Below are positions 20,122-29,073 of a stretch of 64,000 nt of DNA, one piece after another (the first letter of the stretch is position 1; every line of letters starts with the position of its first letter). Source of the DNA: Dryocola sp051297175 (GTDB lineage Bacteria; Pseudomonadota; Gammaproteobacteria; Enterobacterales; Enterobacteriaceae); contig NZ_JBINNY010000001.1 of assembly GCF_051297175.1 (NCBI RefSeq), positions 1,426,001 to 1,490,000 of the forward strand, written 5' to 3'. Under the pieces are notes generated by a model. That model saw nothing but the letters and a program-made list of their open reading frames with translations. It was not told the DNA's origin and did no database searches. Both the position numbers and the translations under genes were made by a program.

Positions 20122-21378
20122 ATGGCTAAACGTAACAACAGACAGCAAAAGAAACTCGATAAACAAACACGCGCAGACAGCTATCAGAATGTGTTCATGA
20201 ACATTGGCACAGGCGGCGATCGCTCGGCTTACAGCCGCATCCGCATGGCTAGCCTGTTAACGCGCAGCACACTGGAAAGCATCTATCTCGGTGACGGGTT
20301 AGGCCGCCGCATAGTGGATGTAGTAGCGGACGAGATGTTTCGCGCAGGGTTCACGGTAGAAGGCGCGAACAACGAACCCGAGATTATGTCTCGCTGGGAT
20401 GAACTGAATCTGACGCAGCAGTTTACCGATGCAGTGGCTTGGGCCCGTCTTTATGGCGGCTCGCTGATGCTGTTCGGTGTGAATGATGGTGGAGACTTAA
20501 AGTCTCAAATTGGAGAAGGCCAGCTTGAATTTGTAAGGGTGTACGACCGCTATCAAGTTCAGCCATTCCTGCGCGACCTGAATCCCGAAAGCATGACCTA
20601 TGGGGAAATAATCCAGTACCAGATAAACCCCATATCAGGCACACCGTATTACGTCCACGCCAGCCGGTGCCATATCTTTGACGGTGAGCGCTTGCCTAAC
20701 CAGATACGACACCAGAACCAAGGGTGGGGCGCTTCATGTCTTCAGGGTATCTACCAGGCACTGACCGACTACGGCATGAGCCACTCACACGCGACGAGTC
20801 TGCTTGAGCGTAAACAGCAGGGCGTCTGGTCTGCTGCTGACCTGGCTGACCTGTGCCAGGATGGAGAAGGCCGTGAAACGGTACAGGCCCGCCTTAACAT
20901 GGTGGATATGACCCGCAGCAACGGCAATACCATCGGCATTGACGCTAACACAGAGAAGTATGAGCTGCTTAACGGCTCGCTTGAAGGCGTGGTAGACGTG
21001 CAAGACCGCAAGCAGCTGCGTATCTCCGCCCTGACTGGCATTGATGAGCAAATCCTGTTCACCAAGGCGCCATCTGGTCAGGGCGCAGACAAAACAACAG
21101 TCCCTGAGTCGTGGAAGCAATTAGTTGGACGCAAACAGAAAGATGAGGCCAGGCCTGCCATAGAGAAGACTATCAACTTCCTGACAACGGACAAGACCTG
21201 GACCATCAAGTTCAGTCCACTGTCAGTGCCAACTGATAAAGAACGCGCAGAGACCGCTAACCAATGGTCACAGGCAGATGAGCGCTATTCGCAACTTGGA
21301 TGGGTGAGTAATGACGAAGGTATCGCCACCCTGAAAAAGCGTGGAGGCTACGTATATCCGGAGATGAATGATGGCTAG
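20122..21378 (+). CDS. Phage portal protein (DUF1073 type)
   Basis: 418 aa beginning MAKRNNRQQKKLDKQTRADS. Family features are GDGLGRRIVDVVADEMFRAG, then WARLYGGSLMLFGVNDGG and ISALTGIDEQILFTKAPSGQ. It would form the dodecameric DNA entry ring and is followed by the head morphogenesis gene, as usual. This portal family is common in myoviruses such as Aaphi23-like and Cronobacter ENT-type phages. Confidence 0.93.
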   Translation: MAKRNNRQQKKLDKQTRADSYQNVFMNIGTGGDRSAYSRIRMASLLTRSTLESIYLGDGLGRRIVDVVADEMFRAGFTVEGANNEPEIMSRWDELNLTQQFTDAVAWARLYGGSLMLFGVNDGGDLKSQIGEGQLEFVRVYDRYQVQPFLRDLNPESMTYGEIIQYQINPISGTPYYVHASRCHIFDGERLPNQIRHQNQGWGASCLQGIYQALTDYGMSHSHATSLLERKQQGVWSAADLADLCQDGEGRETVQARLNMVDMTRSNGNTIGIDANTEKYELLNGSLEGVVDVQDRKQLRISALTGIDEQILFTKAPSGQGADKTTVPESWKQLVGRKQKDEARPAIEKTINFLTTDKTWTIKFSPLSVPTDKERAETANQWSQADERYSQLGWVSNDEGIATLKKRGGYVYPEMNDG

Positions 21379-22177
21379 AGTCTGGCTTCATCCCTACGGA
21401 ATTGAGCGTGACTACACCAATGCGCTGGTAAAGGCGAACCGGCAATTCAACAAAGAAATTAACTCATCGTATGGCGATATACGTTTCGACGGCTGGCAGG
21501 ATGACATGGCCGCCATTCTGGCCTATCTGCGCAACGCAGGAAACCGGATATTCCAGCCCGTCATTGAGCGCCTGCCACCATTCTTCGCGCTGACCAGCCG
21601 GTTCAACGACCAGCAATGGCGCTTAATCGTCAAGGGCGGCACTGGTGTAGATATTCCTCCATCACAGGCCATTATCGCCGGACAAACAACAATTCCTACC
21701 TCATCCGGAGTGCTGGGTGTTGATGCTTACCGCGCCGAGCCGTGGCTTCGTGAGATGCAGGAGCTTTGGATATCGGAAAACACCAGGCTGATAAAATCTA
21801 TACCCGCTAACGAGCTATCCGATATGGAAGGCATCATCCAGCGCGGAGTGATGAATGGCTCCAGTGCCAACACCATCAAGAAACAGATTCAGGAGCGCTA
21901 CGGCGTCAATGAGCGACGCGCAAAGCTGATCGCAGTAGACCAGATCGGGAAGGCTAATGCAGCACTGACAAAGCAGCGTCAGGCCGATGCGGGGATATCT
22001 GGCTATAAGTGGCGAGGCGTACTTGATGAGCGAGAGAGACCAGAGCACAGAGCGCGTGAAGGTAATTCGTACAAATGGAATAACCCACCTCCTGATGGTC
22101 ATCCAGGCCAGCCAATCCGCTGCCGATGCTATGCAGAGCCTGACTGGTCTGGTTCAGTTTTCGATATCGGCGAATAA
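21368..22177 (+). CDS. Phage head morphogenesis protein (SPP1 gp7 / Mu F family)
   Basis: 269 aa. The conserved C-terminal core is NERRAKLIAVDQIGKANAAL, then YKWRGVLDERERPEHRAREG and PGQPIRCRCYAEPDW. These proteins join the portal vertex and take part in DNA ejection. The start overlaps the portal gene by 11 bases; 21371 is an equally good start. Confidence 0.93.
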   Translation: MMARVWLHPYGIERDYTNALVKANRQFNKEINSSYGDIRFDGWQDDMAAILAYLRNAGNRIFQPVIERLPPFFALTSRFNDQQWRLIVKGGTGVDIPPSQAIIAGQTTIPTSSGVLGVDAYRAEPWLREMQELWISENTRLIKSIPANELSDMEGIIQRGVMNGSSANTIKKQIQERYGVNERRAKLIAVDQIGKANAALTKQRQADAGISGYKWRGVLDERERPEHRAREGNSYKWNNPPPDGHPGQPIRCRCYAEPDWSGSVFDIGE

Positions 22178-22189
22178 ATAAGGCAAAAC

Positions 22190-23362
22190 ATGAAAACAGT
22201 ATCTCGCTTCGATGTGGGAGAACTTCGTGCGTCCGTAAACGAGGATGGCTATCTGGAAGACGTGCCAGTTGTAGGTCGTGTTGGCATCCAGACCTACCGC
22301 AATCCTGATGGCTCGGTACGGCGCGAGCTTCGACCGCCCGAAGAAGTATTCAACGCTGACTCCCTGTCAAGTTTTAAGGGTAAGCCAATCACCCTTGGAC
22401 ACCCCGGGGCGGTAAATTCACGAAATTCAAGAAAGCATCAGGTAGGAACGATGCTTGATGTTGGCAGGAAGGACGGAAGCAACGTCGCTGTACCAATCAT
22501 CATCCACGCTGACGAAGCAATATTGCAGGCCAAATCAGGTCGCGCAAAGCAGCTTTCGCTTGGTTATCGCCTCGATCTAGAAGAGCGTCGAGGCTGGTTC
22601 AACAGGAAAACTCAGGAATTTGTCTTCAGAGACGATGAGGCTGAAAAATTCCCTGATGGATATATAAGCGCTGACTGGGAAGAGTTCGATGCCATCCAGC
22701 GAAATATCCGCATCAATCACCTCGCCCTCGTATCGAAAGCGCGCGCCGGTGATGTGGCAACACTGAATCTCGACGGTGACGAAGAAATCACTGTAGACGA
22801 TGACGACAACCAACCAAAAGGTAAAACAATGCAGAAAATCCGCTTAGACAGCGGCCTTGAATACGAAGCAGCCGCAGAGGTGGTTGTTGCTTTTCAGGCG
22901 CTGAAACAGGATGCCGCTGACAAGCAGACGAAGCTTGATGAGGCCGCCACCACTATTTCAACTATCACCGCAGAGCGCGACACGCTGAAAGCCGATGCCG
23001 CTGAGTTTGAAAACAAGCTCAAACAGGCTCGCGAAGACGCAACTGTCACCATTAAGGCTCGTGCTGAACTGGAAGCAAAAGCGGAAAAGCACGGCATCAA
23101 ATGCGATGGCCTGGACGACACTGCAGTTAAGAAAGCAGTCGTAGCCAAGCTCAAGCCTGCGATGAAGCTCGACGGTAAAGACGACACCTATGTCAATGTC
23201 GCCTTCGACATGGCAATTGAGTCAGCCCCGATGGAGCAGCAGCGAAAAACCGTAAATCAGGACAAAGCGGAAACCCGTAATGACGCAGCCGAACCAAAAG
23301 GTTCCGCCGCATCACGCCAAAAATATCTCGATCGACTGCACGGCAAAAAGGAGACAGCATAA
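22190..23362 (+). CDS. Prohead protease-type protein with C-terminal scaffold region (DUF2213)
   Basis: 390 aa. The N-terminal half is the DUF2213 domain (YLEDVPVVGRVGIQTYRNPD, then FKGKPITLGHPG and AKQLSLGYRLDLEERRGWFN), a likely prohead maturation protease. The linker after about residue 200 is acidic (DGDEEITVDDDDNQPKGK). The rest is a long coiled coil (TITAERDTLKADAAEFENKL), as expected of a scaffold. The two halves are one frame. An internal ATG with a ribosome site can make the scaffold alone. ATG of the next gene overlaps the stop. Confidence 0.88.
   Translation: MKTVSRFDVGELRASVNEDGYLEDVPVVGRVGIQTYRNPDGSVRRELRPPEEVFNADSLSSFKGKPITLGHPGAVNSRNSRKHQVGTMLDVGRKDGSNVAVPIIIHADEAILQAKSGRAKQLSLGYRLDLEERRGWFNRKTQEFVFRDDEAEKFPDGYISADWEEFDAIQRNIRINHLALVSKARAGDVATLNLDGDEEITVDDDDNQPKGKTMQKIRLDSGLEYEAAAEVVVAFQALKQDAADKQTKLDEAATTISTITAERDTLKADAAEFENKLKQAREDATVTIKARAELEAKAEKHGIKCDGLDDTAVKKAVVAKLKPAMKLDGKDDTYVNVAFDMAIESAPMEQQRKTVNQDKAETRNDAAEPKGSAASRQKYLDRLHGKKETA
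22829..23362 (+). CDS. Probable nested scaffold protein, 177 aa
   Basis: In-frame ATG at 22829 (MQKIRLDSGLEYEAAAEVVV) lies just after AAAGGTAAAACA, a usable ribosome site, and exactly at the junction between the protease domain and the coiled coil. Lambda C/Nu3 uses the same trick. The product would be a free scaffold, made in excess of the full protein. Inferred from sequence design only. Confidence 0.6.
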   Translation: MQKIRLDSGLEYEAAAEVVVAFQALKQDAADKQTKLDEAATTISTITAERDTLKADAAEFENKLKQAREDATVTIKARAELEAKAEKHGIKCDGLDDTAVKKAVVAKLKPAMKLDGKDDTYVNVAFDMAIESAPMEQQRKTVNQDKAETRNDAAEPKGSAASRQKYLDRLHGKKETA

Positions 23363-23871
23363 TGCCTGTTCAAACGTCCTACGATAATGACATGCAGATC
23401 GCCATGCCCGGCATGCGTTCAGACTCCACTCACCAAATCACTGACGGTTGCAACGCCGCTGACGGCGCAATTAAGCCTGGCTATGTAGTCGCCCGTGTTT
23501 CTGTAGCCAACGATAAGCGCGTTGTTAAGCAGGTGGCAGCTGCTGGCGATGCTGCAAGCCTGATGGGTATCTGTCGATTCAGTCATTACGGCTGTGTAAC
23601 CGGCCAATACGAAGATGGCGATGCGGTTAACGTGATGACCTGGGGCCGTATCTGGGCGGTAACCACACTAACGTCAGCTCCAGCCATGGGAGCGGGCGTA
23701 AACGTGCTCACTTCTGGGGCGGATGTCGGGAAAGTTGCAGCAACTGGCGGCTCTCTGGCGCTGGGCTGGGTATTTACCGGTCGGTTCACTAACTTCAAAA
23801 ACAGCGCTGGCGCAACGGTTCATCTGGCTGAAGTTCAGATCCGCAACCAATCCGCCCAACCAACCGCTTAA
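23362..23871 (+). CDS. Head decoration or cement-like structural protein
   Basis: 169 aa starting MPVQTSYDNDMQIAMPGMRS. The pattern GAIKPGYVVARVSVANDKRV, with repeated Gly-Ala strands and LGWVFTGRFTNFKNSAGATV, is that of capsid decoration or fibritin-like proteins that occur between protease and capsid genes. The role is supported by position. Confidence 0.75.
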   Translation: MPVQTSYDNDMQIAMPGMRSDSTHQITDGCNAADGAIKPGYVVARVSVANDKRVVKQVAAAGDAASLMGICRFSHYGCVTGQYEDGDAVNVMTWGRIWAVTTLTSAPAMGAGVNVLTSGADVGKVAATGGSLALGWVFTGRFTNFKNSAGATVHLAEVQIRNQSAQPTA

Positions 23872-23880
23872 GGACAAATA

Positions 23881-24819
23881 ATGGAACAGATGAATTACGA
23901 TGAAGCGGACTTATTCGCTATCGAGCATGGCGCGGCGGCTAACGGTATCCGGCTGGATGAAGGGGAATCTATCTTCCTTGCTCGCGAGCTGGACTACGTT
24001 AAGTCCAAAGTTTACGAAGTCGAATACCCGGCACTGACGGCCACCACGCTCTTCCCTGTAACCTCCGAAATTCCATCCTACGCCAAAACATTCACCTACG
24101 GCGTATGGGATGCGGTTGGCATGGCGCGGATCATCGCTGACTATGCCGACGACTTGCCAAATGTTGGCGTTAATTATCGTGAAGAAACCGGCAAGGTGTT
24201 CAGCCTAGGTAACTTCTACGAATACAGCCTGATGGAAATTCGTGCATCACAGGCAACCGGCAAGAACCTACCGACACGACTGGCAAACGCAGCCCGCCGC
24301 GCTCATGACGTGAAAGTCAATGGCCTGGCATTTTACGGCGATGACGCTTATCAAATTGTTGGCGTGCTGGAGCATCCAAATATTCCAGTAACCACCTCAG
24401 CAAAATGGACCACTGGCGAAATCGCCTCTGGAGAGCTGGAGGATGCAGTTTCGGCTATCGAGACAGTAACCAAAGGCCTGCATGCAGCTAACGTAATCGC
24501 ACTTCCACCGAGCGCGTTCAAAATCCTGTCCAAGCCGATGCCGAATACCGACACGTCTTACATGACCTACTTCAATACCCAGTATCAGGGTATGCAGTGG
24601 ATTCGCGTAAACGAACTGGAAGACATTGACGGCACAGGCACAAGGGCGGCACTGGTGATGGAACGTAACGCCGACAACGCGTCCATGGAAATTCCGCAGC
24701 CTTTTGAACAGTTGCCGCCACAGGCTAATAACCTGGCGTTCAAAATTCCATGCCACAGCCGCGCCACTGGCGTTCAGGTTTATCTGCCGCTGACGCTGCA
24801 CCTCATCAAAGGCATTTAA
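23881..24819 (+). CDS. Major capsid protein (DUF2184 type)
   Basis: 312 aa beginning MEQMNYDEADLFAIEHGAAA. Family features are FLARELDYVKSKVYEVEYPA, YDTYGVWDAVGMA-like (FTYGVWDAVGMARIIADYAD), and a late PCHSRATGVQVYLPLTLHLI. HK97-fold coat. It has no obvious N-terminal delta-domain, in keeping with a separate scaffold. Confidence 0.92.
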   Translation: MEQMNYDEADLFAIEHGAAANGIRLDEGESIFLARELDYVKSKVYEVEYPALTATTLFPVTSEIPSYAKTFTYGVWDAVGMARIIADYADDLPNVGVNYREETGKVFSLGNFYEYSLMEIRASQATGKNLPTRLANAARRAHDVKVNGLAFYGDDAYQIVGVLEHPNIPVTTSAKWTTGEIASGELEDAVSAIETVTKGLHAANVIALPPSAFKILSKPMPNTDTSYMTYFNTQYQGMQWIRVNELEDIDGTGTRAALVMERNADNASMEIPQPFEQLPPQANNLAFKIPCHSRATGVQVYLPLTLHLIKGI

Positions 24820-24851
24820 GAGGCTCCTGCCTCTTTTCTTAAGGATTACAA

Positions 24852-25055
24852 ATGAAGATTACCAACGCATCCGCACGACTTTACTACATCGCAGGTCAGA
24901 AACTGGCACCGGGTCAGACTGCCGAGGTTGATGATAAGTGGAAGGACAATCAAACCATCCAGGCATCAATCACTAAAGGCGAATTGCGGCTTGCAGATAA
25001 AGATGAAGAAGTCACAGCAAGCCCGGTAGAAAAGAAAGAGAAGGACAAGAAGTAA
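24852..25055 (+). CDS. Small head-tail region protein, 67 aa
   Basis: MKITNASARLYYIAGQKLAP starts a short protein with a lysine-rich tail (SPVEKKEKDKK). It lies directly after the capsid gene. Comparable small genes there often encode capsid-associated or head-completion factors, but no firm match. Confidence 0.7.
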   Translation: MKITNASARLYYIAGQKLAPGQTAEVDDKWKDNQTIQASITKGELRLADKDEEVTASPVEKKEKDKK

Positions 25056-25462
25056 TGAACATTGCCGCATTTGAAGGTCTGACGCCTCTGAAAATCTTCC
25101 GCAAGCTTGCGCCTGAATTTGCGGCTGTTCCTGATGATGTTGTTCAGGGATACATCGACCTGGCTTCGCTGTTCGTCTGTGAAGGTGAGTACGGTGATGC
25201 GTATAATGTTGCCCTGGCACTCATGGCGGCACACATCATGGCTTCCCCTGGCGGATACTCAGCTGACGGTTCAACTTCATCTGGTCGCATCCTCTCACGC
25301 AAAGAAGGTGATCTGGCAATAACATATGGCAACGTGTCCGGTGATTCCAGTTACCTCAGCGGGACCACTTACGGAAACCTTCTGCAGATGCTTCGCAAGA
25401 AGAAGGGCGGAGGCTTCTCAATAATGACTCGCGGAGTCGTGGGAGGATGCGTGTGGCCGTAA
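25055..25462 (+). CDS. DUF4054-type head-completion protein
   Basis: 135 aa. MNIAAFEGLTPLKIFRKLAP, then VQGYIDLASLFVCEGEYGDA and LALMAAHIMASPGG follow the DUF4054 pattern, an adaptor-like head completion family. The last codons (after GGGFSIMTRGVVG) overlap the start of the next, frameshifted gene. Confidence 0.85.
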   Translation: MNIAAFEGLTPLKIFRKLAPEFAAVPDDVVQGYIDLASLFVCEGEYGDAYNVALALMAAHIMASPGGYSADGSTSSGRILSRKEGDLAITYGNVSGDSSYLSGTTYGNLLQMLRKKKGGGFSIMTRGVVGGCVWP

Positions 25463-25913
25463 AATAACCGACAATAAGCGCCGGTGGGACAAGCTCAGGC
25501 GCGAGCTCAAAGTAGGCGGCAGCAAAGAGGTTGTTGTCGGCATCCAGAATGGTGAGGTTAACGATGGCGTACTGGTGGCCCAATACGCCACATGGAACGA
25601 ATTTGGCACCAGGACGATCCCTTCTCGCCCATTCATGCGGACATACTTCGATGCATCGAAAGCCAGGTTAGAGAAATTTGCCACAAACGGAATTTCTCAG
25701 GTTCTTGTCGGCAAAGCCACATTCCCGCAGTTTATTAATGCTGCAGGGGTGTATATGGTTGATGGAGTGAAGAAAAGCATCAACACAGGTGCATGGCTGC
25801 CTAACTCGCCAATTACAGTGTCTCTAAAAGGGTCATCAAAGCCGCTTATAGACACAGGCGTGATGCTTAACTCGGTCACATTCGCCATACATAAATATGG
25901 TACTTCAAAATGA
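25453..25913 (+). pseudogene. Minor virion protein gene interrupted by a one-base frameshift near its start
   Basis: A GGGAGG site is followed six bases on by GTG at 25453, which reads M-A-V-K and then hits TAA. In the next frame the coding sequence continues without a start: ITDNKRRWDKLRRELKVGGS, then VVVGIQNGEVNDGVLVAQYA, then the typical NEFGTRTIPSRPFMRTYFDA and an end at 25913. One more A in the run at 25461-25464 would join the two. The first ATG of the downstream frame (25575) would remove about 39 conserved residues. It is either a real mutation, an assembly error, or very early frameshifting. The intact protein (about 153 aa) would be an HK97 gp10-like tail or head-tail completion protein. 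Confidence 0.75.
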
Positions 25914-26257
25914 GCAATCCATTCCGCAGACCTTACACAGTGCTTACGCCGACACCATCAACGCTGGTTAACGGCGTGATTGTCGATGGTGAGATGGTTA
26001 GCTCGACCGCCTCATTTAGCGTGCAGAGCATCAAAGACACACAGGAAATTGAAAGCCTGGAGGCGGGTCGAAGACTGACTGACTATCGGCGTCTGTACGG
26101 CGACACCAAATTGCAGATTACCGATGACTTCCCTATGGCGCAGCCTGCTCTGGTCGTAATCGACGGCTTCAACTACGAAGTTAAGCACCGTGAGCCGTGG
26201 CAAAATGGAATCATTCCACACTACAAATACTATGTGGTAAGGAAGCGAGATGGCTGA
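25910..26257 (+). CDS. Head-tail connector-type protein, 115 aa
   Basis: Starts MSNPFRRPYTVLTPTPSTLV with an ATGA overlap. A small beta-rich protein (ITDDFPMAQPALVVIDGFNY, then EPWQNGIIPHYKYYVVRKRD). The place between completion and sheath genes suggests a neck or stopper role. Family not named. Confidence 0.75.
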   Translation: MSNPFRRPYTVLTPTPSTLVNGVIVDGEMVSSTASFSVQSIKDTQEIESLEAGRRLTDYRRLYGDTKLQITDDFPMAQPALVVIDGFNYEVKHREPWQNGIIPHYKYYVVRKRDG

Positions 26258-26789
26258 AACAACGGTATCAACATTTGTTCCTGATGCTGTCGAGTCTGCC
26301 GCATACCGTGTTTTGTCTCAGTTAATCTCTATACCTCTTGCATACGCTAATCAGAATAACTCTCGCCTGACGCTACCTTATGCCACGTTGCGCGTTTCTA
26401 CTCGCCTTACGATCGGCAGGGATGAGCATGGAGAGGTTGATGATGACGGAGTGATGCCTTCACATGGGGTGAGGGAGGGAACGGTGATGATCAATGTGTA
26501 CGGTGGTGGCGCAAGAGAGCATTGCGACGACCTTGTAAACAGTATCAGGAAAACCACTGGCAGATATCTCATGCGCCGGGAACACTTCGTTATCAGCAAC
26601 AGTGCGCAGGTTAATGACCTGACCGCCCTGCGAGACGATGCAAATTTCGAGGCTATGGCAAATGTTGATTTGACCTTCCGCTATACCGGCAAATATCAGG
26701 ATGACGTTGGACTCATTGAAACCGTTGATGCGACTGGCGACATCGGCGGCATAGAAACACACCTCACAATCGCCGTCACATCCGACTAA
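26250..26789 (+). CDS. Neck/tail terminator-type protein, 179 aa
   Basis: MAETTVSTFVPDAVESAAYR, then SIPLAYANQNNSRLTLPYAT and a late FEAMANVDLTFRYTGKYQDD. This resembles the LIC_12616-type family found just upstream of the sheath gene in related myoviruses and expected to cap the tail. It overlaps the preceding gene by 8 bases. Confidence 0.78.
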   Translation: MAETTVSTFVPDAVESAAYRVLSQLISIPLAYANQNNSRLTLPYATLRVSTRLTIGRDEHGEVDDDGVMPSHGVREGTVMINVYGGGAREHCDDLVNSIRKTTGRYLMRREHFVISNSAQVNDLTALRDDANFEAMANVDLTFRYTGKYQDDVGLIETVDATGDIGGIETHLTIAVTSD

Positions 26790-26808
26790 TCAATACGGAG
26801 CTTCATCA

Positions 26809-28149
26809 ATGGCAAATCTAAGCCAGATTGCCAACGTGAATATATCGCTGGAAACAGCGAGTATCGCGAAGGCATCGTTCGGAATTCCGCTGGCTGTCTC
26901 GCCGACTACGGCATTCAGTGAGCGCATTCGAAAATATTCAAGCTATAACGCGGCGCAACAAGATGGACTGGACGCGCAAACTCTCAAGGCGCTGTCGGCC
27001 GTCTTCAGCCAGACGCCTCGACCAAACCAGGCATGGGTAGGGCGTCGTGACGCTGATTTAATTGATCTGAGTGTCACAAGTGCCGACGTTGCTACTGGCA
27101 ATATCTATACATTCAGCGTTAACGGTACGAGCATTACTTATACAGCAGCGAGCGGAGATGATGCATTAGATGTCTACACTGGCCTGAAAACAGCACTGGC
27201 TGCACAGTCCGTAATAGATGCTCTGTTTACCAGTACGGTTGACAGTGAAGGCCTGCACATTAAGGTTAAGGCCCCTGTTACGGCAAATATCATTAAGCCA
27301 GTGAACAATTTGGCTATCGTAACCTTTGGCTTTGCTGACAGCCTTGAAGAAGATCTAAACGCCATTCAACAGGAAGACCCAGGCTGGTATGGTTTTGCGC
27401 TGGTTGAGCGGGGTGATGCTTTAATTCAGGATGCTGCAGCGTGGGCCGAAACGCAGACGAAGCTGTTCTTCGCATGTAGCGATACTGCTGCAATTTGGTC
27501 TTCTGCTAAGGATGACCTGGCGTCACAGCTGCAGTCTCTGCAATACCTTCGGACCTCCCTGATTGCCCACAAAGCAGCTGCAACTGAATATCCTGAAATG
27601 GCGTGGATGGGGCGTTGCTTCACTATCGCACCCGGTGGAGAGACATGGGCTCTAAAATCGCTGGCTGCTATCACGCCGAGCAAATTCAGTGATACCGAGC
27701 AAAGCTACATCTTCCAGAAAAACGCCAACGCTTACGAGCAGTACGCTGAAAACACGTTCATCATCAATAAAGGTAAGGTTGCATCGGGAGAATGGATTGA
27801 TGTCGTGAGATTCCGTGACTGGCTAGTTGATACCATTCAGAAGAACATTGCCTCGCTGATGATCCGCCAGAAGAAAGTGCCTTATACCAACGGTGGCATT
27901 GCTCTTATCGTTAACAACCTTAACGGGTCACTTATTCAGGGCCAGCAGGCTGGCGGCATTGCCCCAGACGAGCGAGATAGCGACGGTAACACCGTTCCTG
28001 GCTTCCGTATCACATATCCAAACGCTGCTGACGTATCTGCTGACATCAAAGCCACGCGCACTCTCTATATCGAGTTTGTGGCGCTTCTGGCTGGCGCAAT
28101 CCAGATGGTGCAGATCGACGGTTCACTGACTTACAGCTATGAGGGCTAA
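26809..28149 (+). CDS. Tail sheath protein (DUF3383 type)
   Basis: 446 aa. MANLSQIANVNISLETASIA, FGIPLAVSPTTAFSERIRKY, then VRFRDWLVDTIQKNIASLMI and GGIALIVNNLNGSLIQGQQA match the DUF3383 sheath-like family. The sheath contracts to drive the tube through the envelope, so the virion is a myovirus. Confidence 0.92.
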   Translation: MANLSQIANVNISLETASIAKASFGIPLAVSPTTAFSERIRKYSSYNAAQQDGLDAQTLKALSAVFSQTPRPNQAWVGRRDADLIDLSVTSADVATGNIYTFSVNGTSITYTAASGDDALDVYTGLKTALAAQSVIDALFTSTVDSEGLHIKVKAPVTANIIKPVNNLAIVTFGFADSLEEDLNAIQQEDPGWYGFALVERGDALIQDAAAWAETQTKLFFACSDTAAIWSSAKDDLASQLQSLQYLRTSLIAHKAAATEYPEMAWMGRCFTIAPGGETWALKSLAAITPSKFSDTEQSYIFQKNANAYEQYAENTFIINKGKVASGEWIDVVRFRDWLVDTIQKNIASLMIRQKKVPYTNGGIALIVNNLNGSLIQGQQAGGIAPDERDSDGNTVPGFRITYPNAADVSADIKATRTLYIEFVALLAGAIQMVQIDGSLTYSYEG

Positions 28150-28151
28150 CT

Positions 28152-28598
28152 ATGTCTGCTGAATTAACTGGCACTTATGACGGCTCAGAGGTGTTTGTCA
28201 CTATCGGGCCGCTACTCCTTACCGGGTTTAGTGATGGCGACTCAATCACTGCCCGTAAGAGTGCAAACTTTTACGAGTCCAAAGCTGGCCTTGATGGTTC
28301 TGTTGGTCGAGCTCGTGTTACCGATAAGCGCGGGCAGATCGAGCTTCATCTGCTCCAGACCTCAAGCGCTAACGATGAACTGTCCGCTCTGTTTAACCTG
28401 GATTCACTGACTGAGGACGGCAAGGCGGTGCTCCCGGTTTCCGTCACGGACTTCTCAGGCCGAACGGTAATTGCGGCCGGGCAGGCATGGATTTATCAGC
28501 TGGGTGATGTTGCGTTCTCTACTAACGAAGTGGGGGATCGAATTTACACGCTGGAAGCGGCAGACCTTAAGTTCTCCATCGGTGGGAACAACGTTTAA
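28152..28598 (+). CDS. Tail tube protein (DUF3277 type)
   Basis: 148 aa. MSAELTGTYDGSEVFVTIGP, GFSDGDSITARKSANFYESK and GDVAFSTNEVGDRIYTLEAA are typical of DUF3277. It forms the inner tube and follows the sheath gene by two bases. Confidence 0.92.
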   Translation: MSAELTGTYDGSEVFVTIGPLLLTGFSDGDSITARKSANFYESKAGLDGSVGRARVTDKRGQIELHLLQTSSANDELSALFNLDSLTEDGKAVLPVSVTDFSGRTVIAAGQAWIYQLGDVAFSTNEVGDRIYTLEAADLKFSIGGNNV

Positions 28599-28602
28599 CT
28601 AA

Positions 28603-28624
28603 GCCGCCTCCGGGCGGTTTTTTA
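28603..28624 (+). terminator. Terminator after tail tube gene
   Basis: CCGCC-tccg-GGCGG followed by TTTTTT. It probably lowers expression of the tape-measure part relative to sheath and tube. Confidence 0.8.
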
Positions 28625-28635
28625 TTGAGGCTAAT

Positions 28636-29073
28636 ATGGCAACGGAATTCACTACTTTCACTATCGGCGACAAAGAATTCAGAGCAGCAAAGATGAATGC
28701 GTTCGCTGCAGCAAAGCATTTAGTCAAACTCAAAACGCTGCTGGATAAGGGGCTGGCTTCTGGTGGAGATGCCAATGCTATCCAGTTGCTTGCAGGTATT
28801 GATGAAAAAACCCTTGAAGATGTGATCATCCCAATTCTGCGCGACTCTTCCACATTTAGCGCTACCGACGAAAAGAAAATTGATAGCCCAACTGCAATGA
28901 ATCTTGTCTTCACGGTGGACACGCTTTTCGACTTCTTCGAACTGTGCTGGGAGGTGTTGAAGCTCAACTTCACCCCTTTTTTCACGAAAGCACTTACCCT
29001 GTTTGGACTAAGCCCAGAAGAACTGGCAGGCAGGGTTCAGGCGCTGGCGAAAGGCGCGACCCGGGAACGCTAA
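28636..29073 (+). CDS. Tail assembly chaperone (G-like, pre-frameshift product)
   Basis: 145 aa beginning MATEFTTFTIGDKEFRAAKM. It is helical and soluble (FTVDTLFDFFELCWEVLKLN), placed directly before the tape measure gene, like lambda G. Its 3' part overlaps a second frame (-1) that continues to 29234, so a G-T-type fusion is expected. Confidence 0.85.
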   Translation: MATEFTTFTIGDKEFRAAKMNAFAAAKHLVKLKTLLDKGLASGGDANAIQLLAGIDEKTLEDVIIPILRDSSTFSATDEKKIDSPTAMNLVFTVDTLFDFFELCWEVLKLNFTPFFTKALTLFGLSPEELAGRVQALAKGATRER

